This document shows positions 27,289 through 36,276 of a stretch of DNA of 64,000 nucleotides, in pieces. The notes beneath the pieces were generated by a model. That model did no database searches, was not told where the DNA came from, and saw only the letters and a program-made list of their open reading frames with translations. How positions within the stretch are numbered: position 1 is the first letter of the stretch; each line of letters opens with the position of its first letter. A program made the translations under genes and the position numbers. The stretch lies in contig JBLICU010000006.1 of NCBI GenBank assembly GCA_047632435.1, forward strand, positions 6,427-70,426, read 5' to 3'. Source of the DNA: JAMZMI01 sp047632435. Lineage in GTDB: Bacteria; Bacteroidota; Bacteroidia; Cytophagales; Cyclobacteriaceae.

Positions 27289-28149
27289 GAAAAATAATAG
27301 CCATACTTGCCATTTTGGGAGGTGTTTCTTGTACTGAAACGCTGGATATTGACATAAAATACGAACCTGTTGATCGAGATCAAGCAATCTTTTAATGCGA
27401 AGGGAAGTCGGATATATGAAGTCCCATTAACAGATTTTCTGATCAAAGGCGCTGAAGTTAATTTGCTTTGGAATGGGAAAACGATTCCAGTATTGGAAGA
27501 ATCACAAGGCAAATACAGGGGTCAATCCGGAGACACAGTTCGGATGGGAGATATTTTCACGATCACGATAAGCCATCAGGGCAGAACAGTCACATCACGA
27601 GCTGAGGTACCTCAATTTGATATTGACGGTATAAGCTTTAGTGCCAATTCCGCTACACCATTTTACATGGAGGAAGCTTACACACAGGACAGCATTCCTG
27701 ATACAATACAAGTATGGACGGGAAGACCATTTCTTGAAGCGGTCATTCCATTTGTACCTGACTTTATGGCTTTCATCTGGTATTCTTTGGATGCTGATGT
27801 ATTTGAAGAGAGCTATCAGGCTCGTTTCCTTGGTGGCAGCCGCGACTTTCAAAGGTTCGGTTCCTTTTACCTAGGAGAAAATTTCACTGGGTTTGATTCA
27901 CTTTCTTTTTATGATAAACAGTTTGCCTATTTTTTAGATGAAGAAAAACCCACGGATCAAATGGCAATACTTCGTATCGGGTACAAACTAGTCATCCCAG
28001 AGCCGATTTATGCAGAATATCATACTACCTATTCGAGTGTGATAGTCCCTATCACCATCACAAATGTAATTGGTGGTGTAGGATTATTTATGGGTGCTAT
28101 CAGATACGAAGGTGAGTCACAGATTACTGTTGGAGTAGAAATGGAATAG
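27285..28149 (+). pseudogene. DUF4249-family lipoprotein, frameshifted
   Basis: ATG 27285 overlaps the receptor stop and encodes a lipoprotein signal (MRKIIAILAILGGVSC, then TETLDIDIKYEP) before reaching TAA at 27393-27395. From about 27370 the +1 frame carries the rest, opening with LIEIKQSFNAKGSRIYEVP and ending at 28149 with VPITITNVIGGVGLFMGA, like the C-terminal end of DUF4249 proteins. The joint falls in the usual region of the first conserved strands, which looks shortened, so a small deletion plus frameshift is likely. DUF4249 proteins are presumed partners of TonB receptors. Family assignment is moderate. Confidence 0.65.
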
Positions 28150-28225
28150 AATCAAAAAAGGAATCGTCTATCAATGTCTATAATTTGTTAATTTCGAACC
28201 ACGACACACATCGATAGATACCAAC

Positions 28226-29599
28226 TTGCTCCGATTCTTTAGAAAAAACGACCCATACAAGCTCGTAGTTGTATTCCTTATTTTGATCATCATCCGCGTT
28301 TTTTGGGTCATTTTCGGGTTGCCTATGTCCGTGGTGGAATTGAAGATGCTTTTGCTAGGCGAACGACTGGGCAATGGCTTTGTGATGTATAGCGAAACAT
28401 ACGACTATACCGGCCCATTAGCAGCCATGGTGTACAAATGGCTGGATTTCATTTTTGGCTCATCCAGATGGGTGCACATGATCGTCTCCACATTTCTGAT
28501 CATCCTTCAGGCAGGCATACTCAACAGTATTTTACTCAAAAACAAAGCATACGAAGAGAATAACTATATCCCTGCTTTTTTATACGCCATTCTGATGTCG
28601 TCAACCATGGATTTTTTCGCCTTGTCGCCACAGTTGATGAGCCTGACCTTCGTGATTTTATCCTTGAATCAAATCTTTCGCCGAATCGATAATGTGGTAA
28701 CCGATGAGCTTTTTTTGTTTGCGGGTATTTATACGGGATTGGCTACATTCTGCTATTTGCCTGCAGTGATATATTTTATCACATTTCTCCTGTCATTTAT
28801 CATCTTTAGTACTGCTGCCTTGCGGCGATTGATCATTTTCATATACGGATTCAGCATGGTATTCCTGGTTATTGGAGCCTACTATTTTTGGTACGATTCA
28901 TTGGATGATATGATCAGTATTTTCATCGTTGGTGGCTTCCTGAAACCAAAAAACTTTTTTGTAGAATATGCCGAACTGTTTCAAATCTCCTATGTGATCC
29001 TGGGAGTATTATTCATCAGTCTGACGGTTTTTGTGACAGCCAGATTTACCAACTTCCAGCAAAACATGATGCGTGTGATGTTTTTATTCATCATCGCGGG
29101 AGTTGTTGCGGTGATTATTTCCCCTGAATTAAGCCCTGCAGCATTGCAGTTTATCGTTCCACCTTTGGCATTTTTCCTCACACACTACTTTCTAACTCTG
29201 AAAAGGAAAATACTACGTCGATTGATGCCAACATTGGTTGTATTGGCGCTGCTCCTGTACCCTTGGTTTTTGAGAAATCAGTTTGAAGATTTCTTAATCG
29301 GTGAGGACAGAAGCCTGATCAAGGATAAGAAAGTGATGCTTTTGGGTAATGACCTTATGGTCTATTTGGGCAATGAAATCGCGTCCCCGTTTATAGATGA
29401 ATATTCAAGCAAAGAAAAATTAAAGGGCCTGGACTATTTTCAACAGGCCTCTGCGCTTTATGAAGTGATATTAAAATCTAACCCCGATGTGATCATTGAT
29501 GATTGGAATCGGGTGCCTGATATTTTCAACAGATTTCCAAAAATACAGCACCAATACAAAAAAGGGACTTACGGATATTATTGGAAAATCAACAACTGA
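28226..29599 (+). CDS. Polytopic membrane protein (DUF6427-like)
   Basis: A 457-residue protein with about eleven hydrophobic spans and a soluble C-terminal tail of about 110 residues (from about 350). The start is TTG 28226 (LRFFRKNDPYKLV). The N-terminal FFRKNDP pattern followed by the first span resembles Bacteroidota DUF6427 proteins; some features recall polytopic glycosyltransferases (a GxxxYxxxxDYTGP loop after the first span). Function unknown. The last 11 bases overlap the convergent rpiB gene. Confidence 0.65.
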   Translation: MLRFFRKNDPYKLVVVFLILIIIRVFWVIFGLPMSVVELKMLLLGERLGNGFVMYSETYDYTGPLAAMVYKWLDFIFGSSRWVHMIVSTFLIILQAGILNSILLKNKAYEENNYIPAFLYAILMSSTMDFFALSPQLMSLTFVILSLNQIFRRIDNVVTDELFLFAGIYTGLATFCYLPAVIYFITFLLSFIIFSTAALRRLIIFIYGFSMVFLVIGAYYFWYDSLDDMISIFIVGGFLKPKNFFVEYAELFQISYVILGVLFISLTVFVTARFTNFQQNMMRVMFLFIIAGVVAVIISPELSPAALQFIVPPLAFFLTHYFLTLKRKILRRLMPTLVVLALLLYPWFLRNQFEDFLIGEDRSLIKDKKVMLLGNDLMVYLGNEIASPFIDEYSSKEKLKGLDYFQQASALYEVILKSNPDVIIDDWNRVPDIFNRFPKIQHQYKKGTYGYYWKINN

Positions 29600-30023
29600 T
29601 TTTATCCACCCTGCGCTGGTGTCTCCCTCCCTCAAATGCTGTTGTCAGAAAAGTTTCCATCATGCTTTCTGCCAGCTCATAAGCCACAAATCTGGCCGCA
29701 AAACAAATCACATTTGCGTTGTTGTGTTCGCGTGTTACCCTGGCCAGGTCACGGTCCCAGCAAAGTGCCGCACGAATGCCCTGATGTTTGTTGGCTGTAA
29801 TAGTCACACCTTGTCCTGAACCACAAATCAATACGCCAAAATCGAATTCACCATTTTCTATGGCAGTACATGCGGGGTGCACAAAATCTGGATAATCCGC
29901 CGAATCTGCAGAGAAAGGGCCAAAATCTTTGACTTCATAGCCATGCGCCTTCAGCCATTCAACTAGTTTCTCTTTGTAAAAATATCCGGCGTGATCGCCT
30001 CCTATTGCTATTCTCTTACTCAT
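29589..30023 (-). CDS. rpiB: Ribose-5-phosphate isomerase B
   Basis: A 144-residue LacA/RpiB-family isomerase that interconverts ribose 5-phosphate and ribulose 5-phosphate. Visible signatures: GGDHAGYFYKEKL at residues 8-20 and VLICGSGQGVTITANKH at 64-80, with the catalytic Cys67. The length is normal. The gene overlaps the tail of tatC by 8 bases in the same direction, so tatC-rpiB form an operon. Confidence 0.93.
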   Translation of the reverse strand: MSKRIAIGGDHAGYFYKEKLVEWLKAHGYEVKDFGPFSADSADYPDFVHPACTAIENGEFDFGVLICGSGQGVTITANKHQGIRAALCWDRDLARVTREHNNANVICFAARFVAYELAESMMETFLTTAFEGGRHQRRVDKISC

Positions 30024-30855
30024 CTTTTAATACCATTTGTGATGATTTTAATTCATTTTTTGCCACTCTTTTTGCAATCAATATACCTATTTGATACAAT
30101 CCAACTAAAGGTAAAGCCACCAATACCTGACTGAATGGATCGGGTGGAGTCAGCATGGCACCCAAAATCAAAATTGCGACAATGGCATGTCTACGAAAAC
30201 GGATCATCAGCCCTGCGGAAATCAACCCTGCCTTTGTTAAAAAATAGGTAACAATCGGTAATTGAAATAAAATCCCGCAGGCCACCACAAGTGTAGTTAC
30301 GGTGGTGACATAGGACACAATATCAAACTCGTTCAAAATAGATGGGTCTATTTGGTAGTTTGACAGAAAATTAATGGAGAGTGGGGTCACAATGAAGTAT
30401 CCGAACAATACTCCAGTGATAAATAGAAAACTCACATAAAAACTTGCTCCTCTGGCTGCATTTCGTTCTTTTGGATATAATCCAGGTTTTATGAAACGCC
30501 AGATTTCCCAAAACGCATAAGGGAATGCCAATACCAAACCGACCACAAATGACGCTGTGATGTGCATGGTAAATTGACCTGTCATCTGTCGACTTTGGAT
30601 GATGAATGGTAGCTGTTCTATGCACAAGGATGGTGAACCTATCCAATTTGCAAACTGACAAAGCACGCCGTAAGTCCAAAAATCAGGCCTTGATGGACCC
30701 AAAATGATGGTATGAAAAAGAAGGTCTTTGGCAATGAAAGCCGTAATTGCAAATACGACAATCGCTATAAAAGCTCTGATTATGTGCCATCGGAGTTGCT
30801 CCAGATGGTCCAAAAAGGTCATGTCGCCTTCTTCCTCAATTTGATCTAATGGCAT
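30016..30855 (-). CDS. tatC: Twin-arginine translocase subunit TatC
   Basis: A 279-residue inner membrane protein with six spans. The N-terminal TFLDHLEQLRWHIIRA is the TatC signature that contacts the twin-arginine signal, and WEIWRFIKPGLYPKERN is the conserved first cytoplasmic loop. TatC recognises folded Tat substrates and works with TatA, encoded elsewhere. A periplasmic insertion between the first two spans (residues about 48-95) is longer than in E. coli, as is common in Bacteroidota. Confidence 0.94.
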   Translation of the reverse strand: MPLDQIEEEGDMTFLDHLEQLRWHIIRAFIAIVVFAITAFIAKDLLFHTIILGPSRPDFWTYGVLCQFANWIGSPSLCIEQLPFIIQSRQMTGQFTMHITASFVVGLVLAFPYAFWEIWRFIKPGLYPKERNAARGASFYVSFLFITGVLFGYFIVTPLSINFLSNYQIDPSILNEFDIVSYVTTVTTLVVACGILFQLPIVTYFLTKAGLISAGLMIRFRRHAIVAILILGAMLTPPDPFSQVLVALPLVGLYQIGILIAKRVAKNELKSSQMVLKDE

Positions 30856-30863
30856 ACTTTATT

Positions 30864-32135
30864 TTATTGGTACAAAGGGAACTCCTTCATCCAATTGTTT
30901 ACCTCGGTTTTGACAGCAGCTATTTTAGCTTCGTCTGTATGATTGGTGAGTACTGCATCCATGAACTCCACGATTTTTTCCATGTCTGCTTCTTTCATTC
31001 CTCGGGTCGTTACGGCTGAAGTACCAACTCTAATTCCCGAAGTGATAAAAGGAGATTGTGTATCGAAAGGTACCATGTTTTTATTCACAGTGATGTCGGC
31101 AAGAATCAACGCATTTTCTGCCTCCTTCCCGTTCAGTCCTTTGGACCTGAGGTCAAGTAACATCAGATGGTTGTCTGTTCCTCCTGAGATGAGTTTGTAT
31201 CCTTTTTCGATAAAAGCTTGGGCCATTACTTTGGCATTTTTCTGAACCTGAAGTGTATAAGTCATGTAGTCATCAGACAAAGCCTCTCCAAAAGCGATCG
31301 CTTTTGCTGCAATCACGTGCTCTAACGGTCCACCTTGCATGCCTGGAAATACTCCAGAATCCAAAATAGAACTCATTTTCCGAACGGTTCCTTTTGCTGT
31401 CGTGATTCCAAATGGATTGTCATGATCTTCACGAACCATGATCAAGCCACCTCTCGGTCCTCGGAGTGTTTTATGAGTGGTAGTGGTCACAATATGGCAA
31501 TGATCCAAAGGATCATTTAATAATCCTCGTGCGATCAGACCCGCAGGATGTGATATATCAGCGAGCAACACGGCACCTACTTCGTCAGCAATGGCTCTGA
31601 ATCTTTCATATTCCCAATCTCTCGAATAAGCAGAAGCTCCGCAGATGATCATTTTTGGTTTTACCTGAAGCGCCTTTTCTTCAACTTTATCCATGTCGAT
31701 CAGTCCGGATTCTTCTTCTACACCATAGAAATTGGCGTCAAAATATTTTCCGGAAAAGTTGACAGGTGAACCATGTGACAAGTGGCCTCCATGCGACAAA
31801 TCAAATCCTAAAATGGTATCACCCGGGTGGAGACATGCGAGAAAAACAGCTGCATTGGCTTGTGCGCCTGAGTGTGGCTGTACGTTTGCCCAATTGGCGC
31901 CAAACAATTCTTTGACACGTTCGATTGCCAATGTTTCTACCTGATCCACCACTTCGCAACCACCATAATATCTTTTTCCAGGAAGTCCTTCAGCATATTT
32001 GTTGGTCAGCACACTGCCCTGAGCCTCCATTACTTGCGGAGAAGTGAAATTCTCAGAGGCAATCAACTCAATTCCTTCAATTTGTCTTTTTTTCTCTAGC
32101 TCAATTAGCTGGAAAACCTGATTGTCTCTAGTCAT
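30864..32135 (-). CDS. glyA: Serine hydroxymethyltransferase
   Basis: A 423-residue PLP enzyme that converts serine and tetrahydrofolate to glycine and methylene-tetrahydrofolate. The PLP lysine is Lys222 in TTTTHKTLRGPRGG. Other family marks are ELIASENFTSP near residue 23 and YAEGLPGKRYYGG at 47-59. It is full length, with the tatC start 8 bases downstream in the same direction, so glyA, tatC and rpiB may be co-transcribed. Confidence 0.96.
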   Translation of the reverse strand: MTRDNQVFQLIELEKKRQIEGIELIASENFTSPQVMEAQGSVLTNKYAEGLPGKRYYGGCEVVDQVETLAIERVKELFGANWANVQPHSGAQANAAVFLACLHPGDTILGFDLSHGGHLSHGSPVNFSGKYFDANFYGVEEESGLIDMDKVEEKALQVKPKMIICGASAYSRDWEYERFRAIADEVGAVLLADISHPAGLIARGLLNDPLDHCHIVTTTTHKTLRGPRGGLIMVREDHDNPFGITTAKGTVRKMSSILDSGVFPGMQGGPLEHVIAAKAIAFGEALSDDYMTYTLQVQKNAKVMAQAFIEKGYKLISGGTDNHLMLLDLRSKGLNGKEAENALILADITVNKNMVPFDTQSPFITSGIRVGTSAVTTRGMKEADMEKIVEFMDAVLTNHTDEAKIAAVKTEVNNWMKEFPLYQ

Positions 32136-32289
32136 TGTTCCTTGTTTTGCCCGCCGCAGTAATTAGAACGGGGAGTGGTTTTAGAATGTGGCAAAATTAG
32201 TTGGTTGGGATCACTTTAACAATCAGATTTTCCACAGTGATTCGATTGACCTAATTTTAAGCTTATCTTTAGATTTTTATTGAAATGTA

Positions 32290-33351
32290 ATGCTTGAGGA
32301 ATTAAGAAAGGAAATAGATCAGCTCGATGACAAAATCATAGAACTACTGAATAAAAGAATGGAAGTAGTTCTTAAGGTTGGCTCATTTAAAAGGGACAGT
32401 AAAGCGGCCATATACCGACCTGAACGCGAAAAAGCCATTGTGGATCGACTGGAAGCAAGCAGCAAAGGAGTATTGAGTCGTGCGGCGATAGAGGCCATAT
32501 TTTTCGAAATCTTTGCTGTTAGCAGAAATTACGAATTGCCAGAAAGAATTGCTTATTTGGGGCCGGAAGGGAGTTTCACCCATCAGGCTGCAGAATCACG
32601 ATATGGAGCCATGAGTGATTATATTCCCCTGGATTCTATTTCCTCAGTTTTTGAAGCGGTAAAAACTTCAAGAGCAAGGTTTGGAGTCATTCCGATTGAA
32701 AATAATCAGGAAGGTACCGTGCAGGAAACTATAGATTTTCTGGCAAAACACAAACTGACCATTGCGGCTGAGATCGTTTTACCTATTCATTTTTCTTTTG
32801 CTTCGAAAGAAGAAAATCTTGAAAATATCAAAACAGTCTATTCCAGAGATATCGCATTCCGTCAGTGTAAGAACTTTTTAGACGATTATTTCCATCACGA
32901 GGTGAAACTTGTCCCAGTTAGCTCCACAAGTCGTGCATGTAAAATAGCTTTGGAAGAAGACAATGCTGCGGCTATCTGTGCGCCGATTGCAGCACGTCAA
33001 TATAAACTTCCGATTCTTTATAGCAACATTCAGGATTCGGCAGATAATCAAACCAGATTTCTGATCATTTGTCAAAATTTCGTCAACCAGATCAGCGGAC
33101 AGGATAAAACTTCTATCATCGCCAACTTACCTGATGAGGCGGGTGCGCTTGTGAGGTTTCTGCAGCAATTTCAAAATGCAGGAATCAATCTTTGCAAGGT
33201 AGAAAGCCGACCAGCCAAGCAGGGAACCACATTTAAATATGTGTTTTTTGTGGAGTTTGAAGGTCACTTTCATGACCCTAATGTTCAGAATACCATCAAA
33301 CCGTATTTGGATAATGTCATCTGGCTGGGTAGCTATGTGCAGATCTGCTAA
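32290..33351 (+). CDS. pheA: Bifunctional chorismate mutase / prephenate dehydratase (P-protein)
   Basis: 353 residues in three parts: an AroQ chorismate mutase helix bundle (1-85, LRKEIDQLDDKIIELLNKR), prephenate dehydratase (about 88-265, with IAYLGPEGSFTHQAA and VSSTSRACKIA), and a C-terminal ACT domain (about 275-350) that senses phenylalanine, with the ESRP motif. It makes phenylpyruvate for phenylalanine synthesis in the cytoplasm. Divergent from glyA. A TATCTTTA box near 32263 could be a -7 element but has no well-spaced upstream box. Confidence 0.95.
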   Translation: MLEELRKEIDQLDDKIIELLNKRMEVVLKVGSFKRDSKAAIYRPEREKAIVDRLEASSKGVLSRAAIEAIFFEIFAVSRNYELPERIAYLGPEGSFTHQAAESRYGAMSDYIPLDSISSVFEAVKTSRARFGVIPIENNQEGTVQETIDFLAKHKLTIAAEIVLPIHFSFASKEENLENIKTVYSRDIAFRQCKNFLDDYFHHEVKLVPVSSTSRACKIALEEDNAAAICAPIAARQYKLPILYSNIQDSADNQTRFLIICQNFVNQISGQDKTSIIANLPDEAGALVRFLQQFQNAGINLCKVESRPAKQGTTFKYVFFVEFEGHFHDPNVQNTIKPYLDNVIWLGSYVQIC

Positions 33352-33372
33352 TCAAATAAATTAGAAACAAAA

Positions 33373-34740
33373 TTGGCCAAAGCGCGCACCTCCTTTTATT
33401 GTCAGAATTGTGGCACAAACTCGCCCAAATGGGTGGGCAAATGTCCTTCTTGTGCCGAGTGGAATACATTTGTAGAGGAGATTACTCAAAAGTCGAAAGC
33501 AGCTACCAAAGAGTTATGGCATGGTGACACACAAAGATTGGCACCTCAAAAAATTCAGGATGTCATTTATGATGATCAAAGTAGAATCAACAGTGGTTCA
33601 ATAGAACTGAACAGAACTTTGGGGGGAGGAATCGTGCCGGGTTCCCTTGTTTTGGTAGGTGGAGAACCAGGTATCGGAAAATCCACTTTGATGCTGCAGA
33701 TGACCATTCGTTTGCCAAAAATCAAGAGTCTTTATGTCTCAGGAGAAGAAAGTCTCCAACAGATCAGAATGCGTGCAGAGCGAATTGGAATAAAAACCGA
33801 AAACTGTTATCTCCTGGCAGAAACATCACTGTCGGAAATTCTGAATCAGGCGGTTCAACTCCAGCCAGAGCTGATCATAATAGATTCAATTCAGACCCTC
33901 TATATGGACGAGCTGGATGCCTCAGTGGGCTCAGTTACTCAAGTGAGGGAGTGCGCGGGCAAACTGATGAAATATGCCAAACAGACGAATGTACCTGTTT
34001 TCCTGATTGGCCATGTGAATAAAGATGGCGCCATTGCGGGACCAAAAGTGTTGGAGCACATGGTGGATACTGTGCTACAATTCGAAGGAGATCGGCACAT
34101 GTCCTACAGGATTTTGAGAACCTCAAAAAACAGGTTTGGTTCTACCTCTGAGCTCGGAATATTTGAAATGCGTGAGACCGGTTTGAGAGAGGTGACCAAT
34201 CCTTCTGAAGTATTGATCTCTCCAAGAGAGGCGTTTTTGACTGGTGTGGGAATAGGTGCAACCATGGAAGGCAATCGCCCACTTTTGATTGAAGTCCAAT
34301 CTTTAGTAAGCCCTGCAACTTACGGCACGCCGCAGCGCAGTACCACGGGTTTTGACGGGAAGAGGTTGAACATGCTTTTGGCAGTTCTGGAGAAAAGGAT
34401 AGGAGTAAAACTGAGCCAGCAAGATGTTTTCCTTAACATAGCTGGTGGAATAAAAGTCAATGATCCGGGGTTGGACTTGTCGATCTGTGCAGCTCTTTTT
34501 TCTTCTTTTGATGACATTCCTATTCCAGAAAAAGTATGCTTCTCAGCTGAGGTTGGACTTGGTGGCGAGATCCGTGCTGTTAACCGCATTGAATCACGTA
34601 TCAGCGAAGCAGCCAAAATGGGATTTGAAGAAATCTATATTTCAAAGCACAACACCAAAGGTCTGAACCTGGCCAAACTGGGTATCAAGGTGAAAGCTTT
34701 TAGCAAACTCTCAGATGCTTTTCAGGAGTTGTTTAGGTAG
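33373..34740 (+). CDS. radA: DNA repair protein RadA
   Basis: A 455-residue protein starting at TTG. C4 zinc finger at residues 10-27 (CQNCGT...CPSC), Walker A GGEPGIGKST at 96-105, the RadA-specific KNRFG at 252-256, and a C-terminal Lon-like domain from about 280. RadA is a DnaB-type helicase that promotes branch migration during recombination. It follows pheA by 21 bases in the same direction and converges on the DUF5723 gene with only 12 bases between stops. Confidence 0.95.
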   Translation: MAKARTSFYCQNCGTNSPKWVGKCPSCAEWNTFVEEITQKSKAATKELWHGDTQRLAPQKIQDVIYDDQSRINSGSIELNRTLGGGIVPGSLVLVGGEPGIGKSTLMLQMTIRLPKIKSLYVSGEESLQQIRMRAERIGIKTENCYLLAETSLSEILNQAVQLQPELIIIDSIQTLYMDELDASVGSVTQVRECAGKLMKYAKQTNVPVFLIGHVNKDGAIAGPKVLEHMVDTVLQFEGDRHMSYRILRTSKNRFGSTSELGIFEMRETGLREVTNPSEVLISPREAFLTGVGIGATMEGNRPLLIEVQSLVSPATYGTPQRSTTGFDGKRLNMLLAVLEKRIGVKLSQQDVFLNIAGGIKVNDPGLDLSICAALFSSFDDIPIPEKVCFSAEVGLGGEIRAVNRIESRISEAAKMGFEEIYISKHNTKGLNLAKLGIKVKAFSKLSDAFQELFR

Positions 34741-34752
34741 AAAGGAAAAATC

Positions 34753-36276
34753 TTACTCCGGTGGTTCCGACATATATTCCGCAGGATCTCTTCTGCCTTG
34801 CTTGGGAATGATGTTATAGATCTCCTCCTGACGAAGTACTTGTACTCTTCGACCCATAAAACTTTGGCTTTGATTGAATCCTGGACCTTTCTTTTTCACT
34901 TTTTCAGTACTAATAGTGGTGGTAGCACCTCGGCGGGTTTGTTCATCGGAACCATTCCTTTTGCCAAAAATGAAGTTAATTCCTACACGAAAATCAAAGG
35001 ATTGGAATTTGGTGACGTCAAAATTATAAATCTGATCTGCAGCCAGATAAAATTGTACAGGCCCGCCTTTTACAGCCAGAGCGGCACCCACATTAAAAAA
35101 TTGCTGAGGTAGCTTGGTCACATTGACGGAACCCACAAAGAAATTACCGAATTTGTGTTGATAGCCCGCACCCAACAAAAACTTCATTTTGCCTTGAATG
35201 TATCTCATGCCTAAACTTGAAACCATGTTGCCGCCATATTCATTTACTTTATAGGTCCAACTCAAATAAGCCTTTGGTCCGATCAGTGTATTGTATGCTT
35301 TTTGATTTTTATCAATACTAAAACGATCAATAAGTGAATCTTGAACCATACTTTCAAGGTTACTGATGTTCTCAAGATCGAATCCTGAATAACTAAAACT
35401 TGTATCAGCGACGAATCTATTTTCGATATCTTCTTTCCATGCTATGTATCCAAGGTCAGTGAGAGAAGCAGAAATTCGATTGTATTTGTTCACAGTCCAG
35501 TCAAAACCTAAATCAACGGCAAAACCACGATTGGCATTTGAAATCAGGTGGCTGCCTATATCCCCTGTCTCACCTTTGGCAATATTGAGGCCAGAAGACC
35601 GAACGATAAAGTCACTGACATCTCCAGTTAGCACATAAGTTTCACCATTGGTGGCAAGGTACGCCGACTGATTTTCTGGGGTACTCATATTGAAAAAGCC
35701 TTGTAGGTATTTTACTCTAGCTCCTAATACCACGCCTGCATCAGATGATGGATAGGTAACTCCAATACCGTATTCCCGAAAATGTGTGGCTGAAATGCGC
35801 GTTTTGCCAACTTGTATTTTTTGATCGATGACAGTCGTATTTCCTCTGATGATAAAGTTCATCACTTTATTGTCATACAGCAAATCTGCTTCTATTCGTT
35901 CATTGGCAAAAATGGAAAAAGACATACCATTGTTGGCTACAATTCCGAAATGCAACAGGCTGATAGTTGAATGGATACTCAGCATATTGTTGATTCCCAG
36001 ATTGTTTAAACCTTTACGTAAATCAACTTTTGATCCGCCTGATTCTAGCTTGGATACTACTTCACTATAACTAAGACGATTGTTGTAATGCAAGTGTATT
36101 CCTGATAAACCAGGCAATCCAAAAAAGACTTTTCCATGAGGGACAAAAGCAGGATTGTAGCTTGCATTTTGAAAAGTGGCATCACCCAAATTATAAAAGG
36201 ACAAACTTGTTTGGGCTTTTAAGGCTCCTGCATTCAAAATTAAAAGGGTCGTTATGGCGATAAATGTTTTATTCAC
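34753..36276 (-). CDS. DUF5723-family outer membrane protein
   Basis: A 507-residue protein with a cleavable signal (ends LKAQ, about residue 22), then a porin-like stretch rich in aromatic beta strands (residues about 30-430) and a charged tail after the barrel (from FIFGKRNGSDEQ). The start pattern SLSFYNLGDATFQNASYNPAFVP is typical of DUF5723. These are predicted outer membrane barrels related to the PorV/FadL-like group. Function unknown. Its start abuts the stop of the upstream lipoprotein gene with no gap, so the two are probably a unit. Confidence 0.82.
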   Translation of the reverse strand: MNKTFIAITTLLILNAGALKAQTSLSFYNLGDATFQNASYNPAFVPHGKVFFGLPGLSGIHLHYNNRLSYSEVVSKLESGGSKVDLRKGLNNLGINNMLSIHSTISLLHFGIVANNGMSFSIFANERIEADLLYDNKVMNFIIRGNTTVIDQKIQVGKTRISATHFREYGIGVTYPSSDAGVVLGARVKYLQGFFNMSTPENQSAYLATNGETYVLTGDVSDFIVRSSGLNIAKGETGDIGSHLISNANRGFAVDLGFDWTVNKYNRISASLTDLGYIAWKEDIENRFVADTSFSYSGFDLENISNLESMVQDSLIDRFSIDKNQKAYNTLIGPKAYLSWTYKVNEYGGNMVSSLGMRYIQGKMKFLLGAGYQHKFGNFFVGSVNVTKLPQQFFNVGAALAVKGGPVQFYLAADQIYNFDVTKFQSFDFRVGINFIFGKRNGSDEQTRRGATTTISTEKVKKKGPGFNQSQSFMGRRVQVLRQEEIYNIIPKQGRRDPAEYMSEPPE

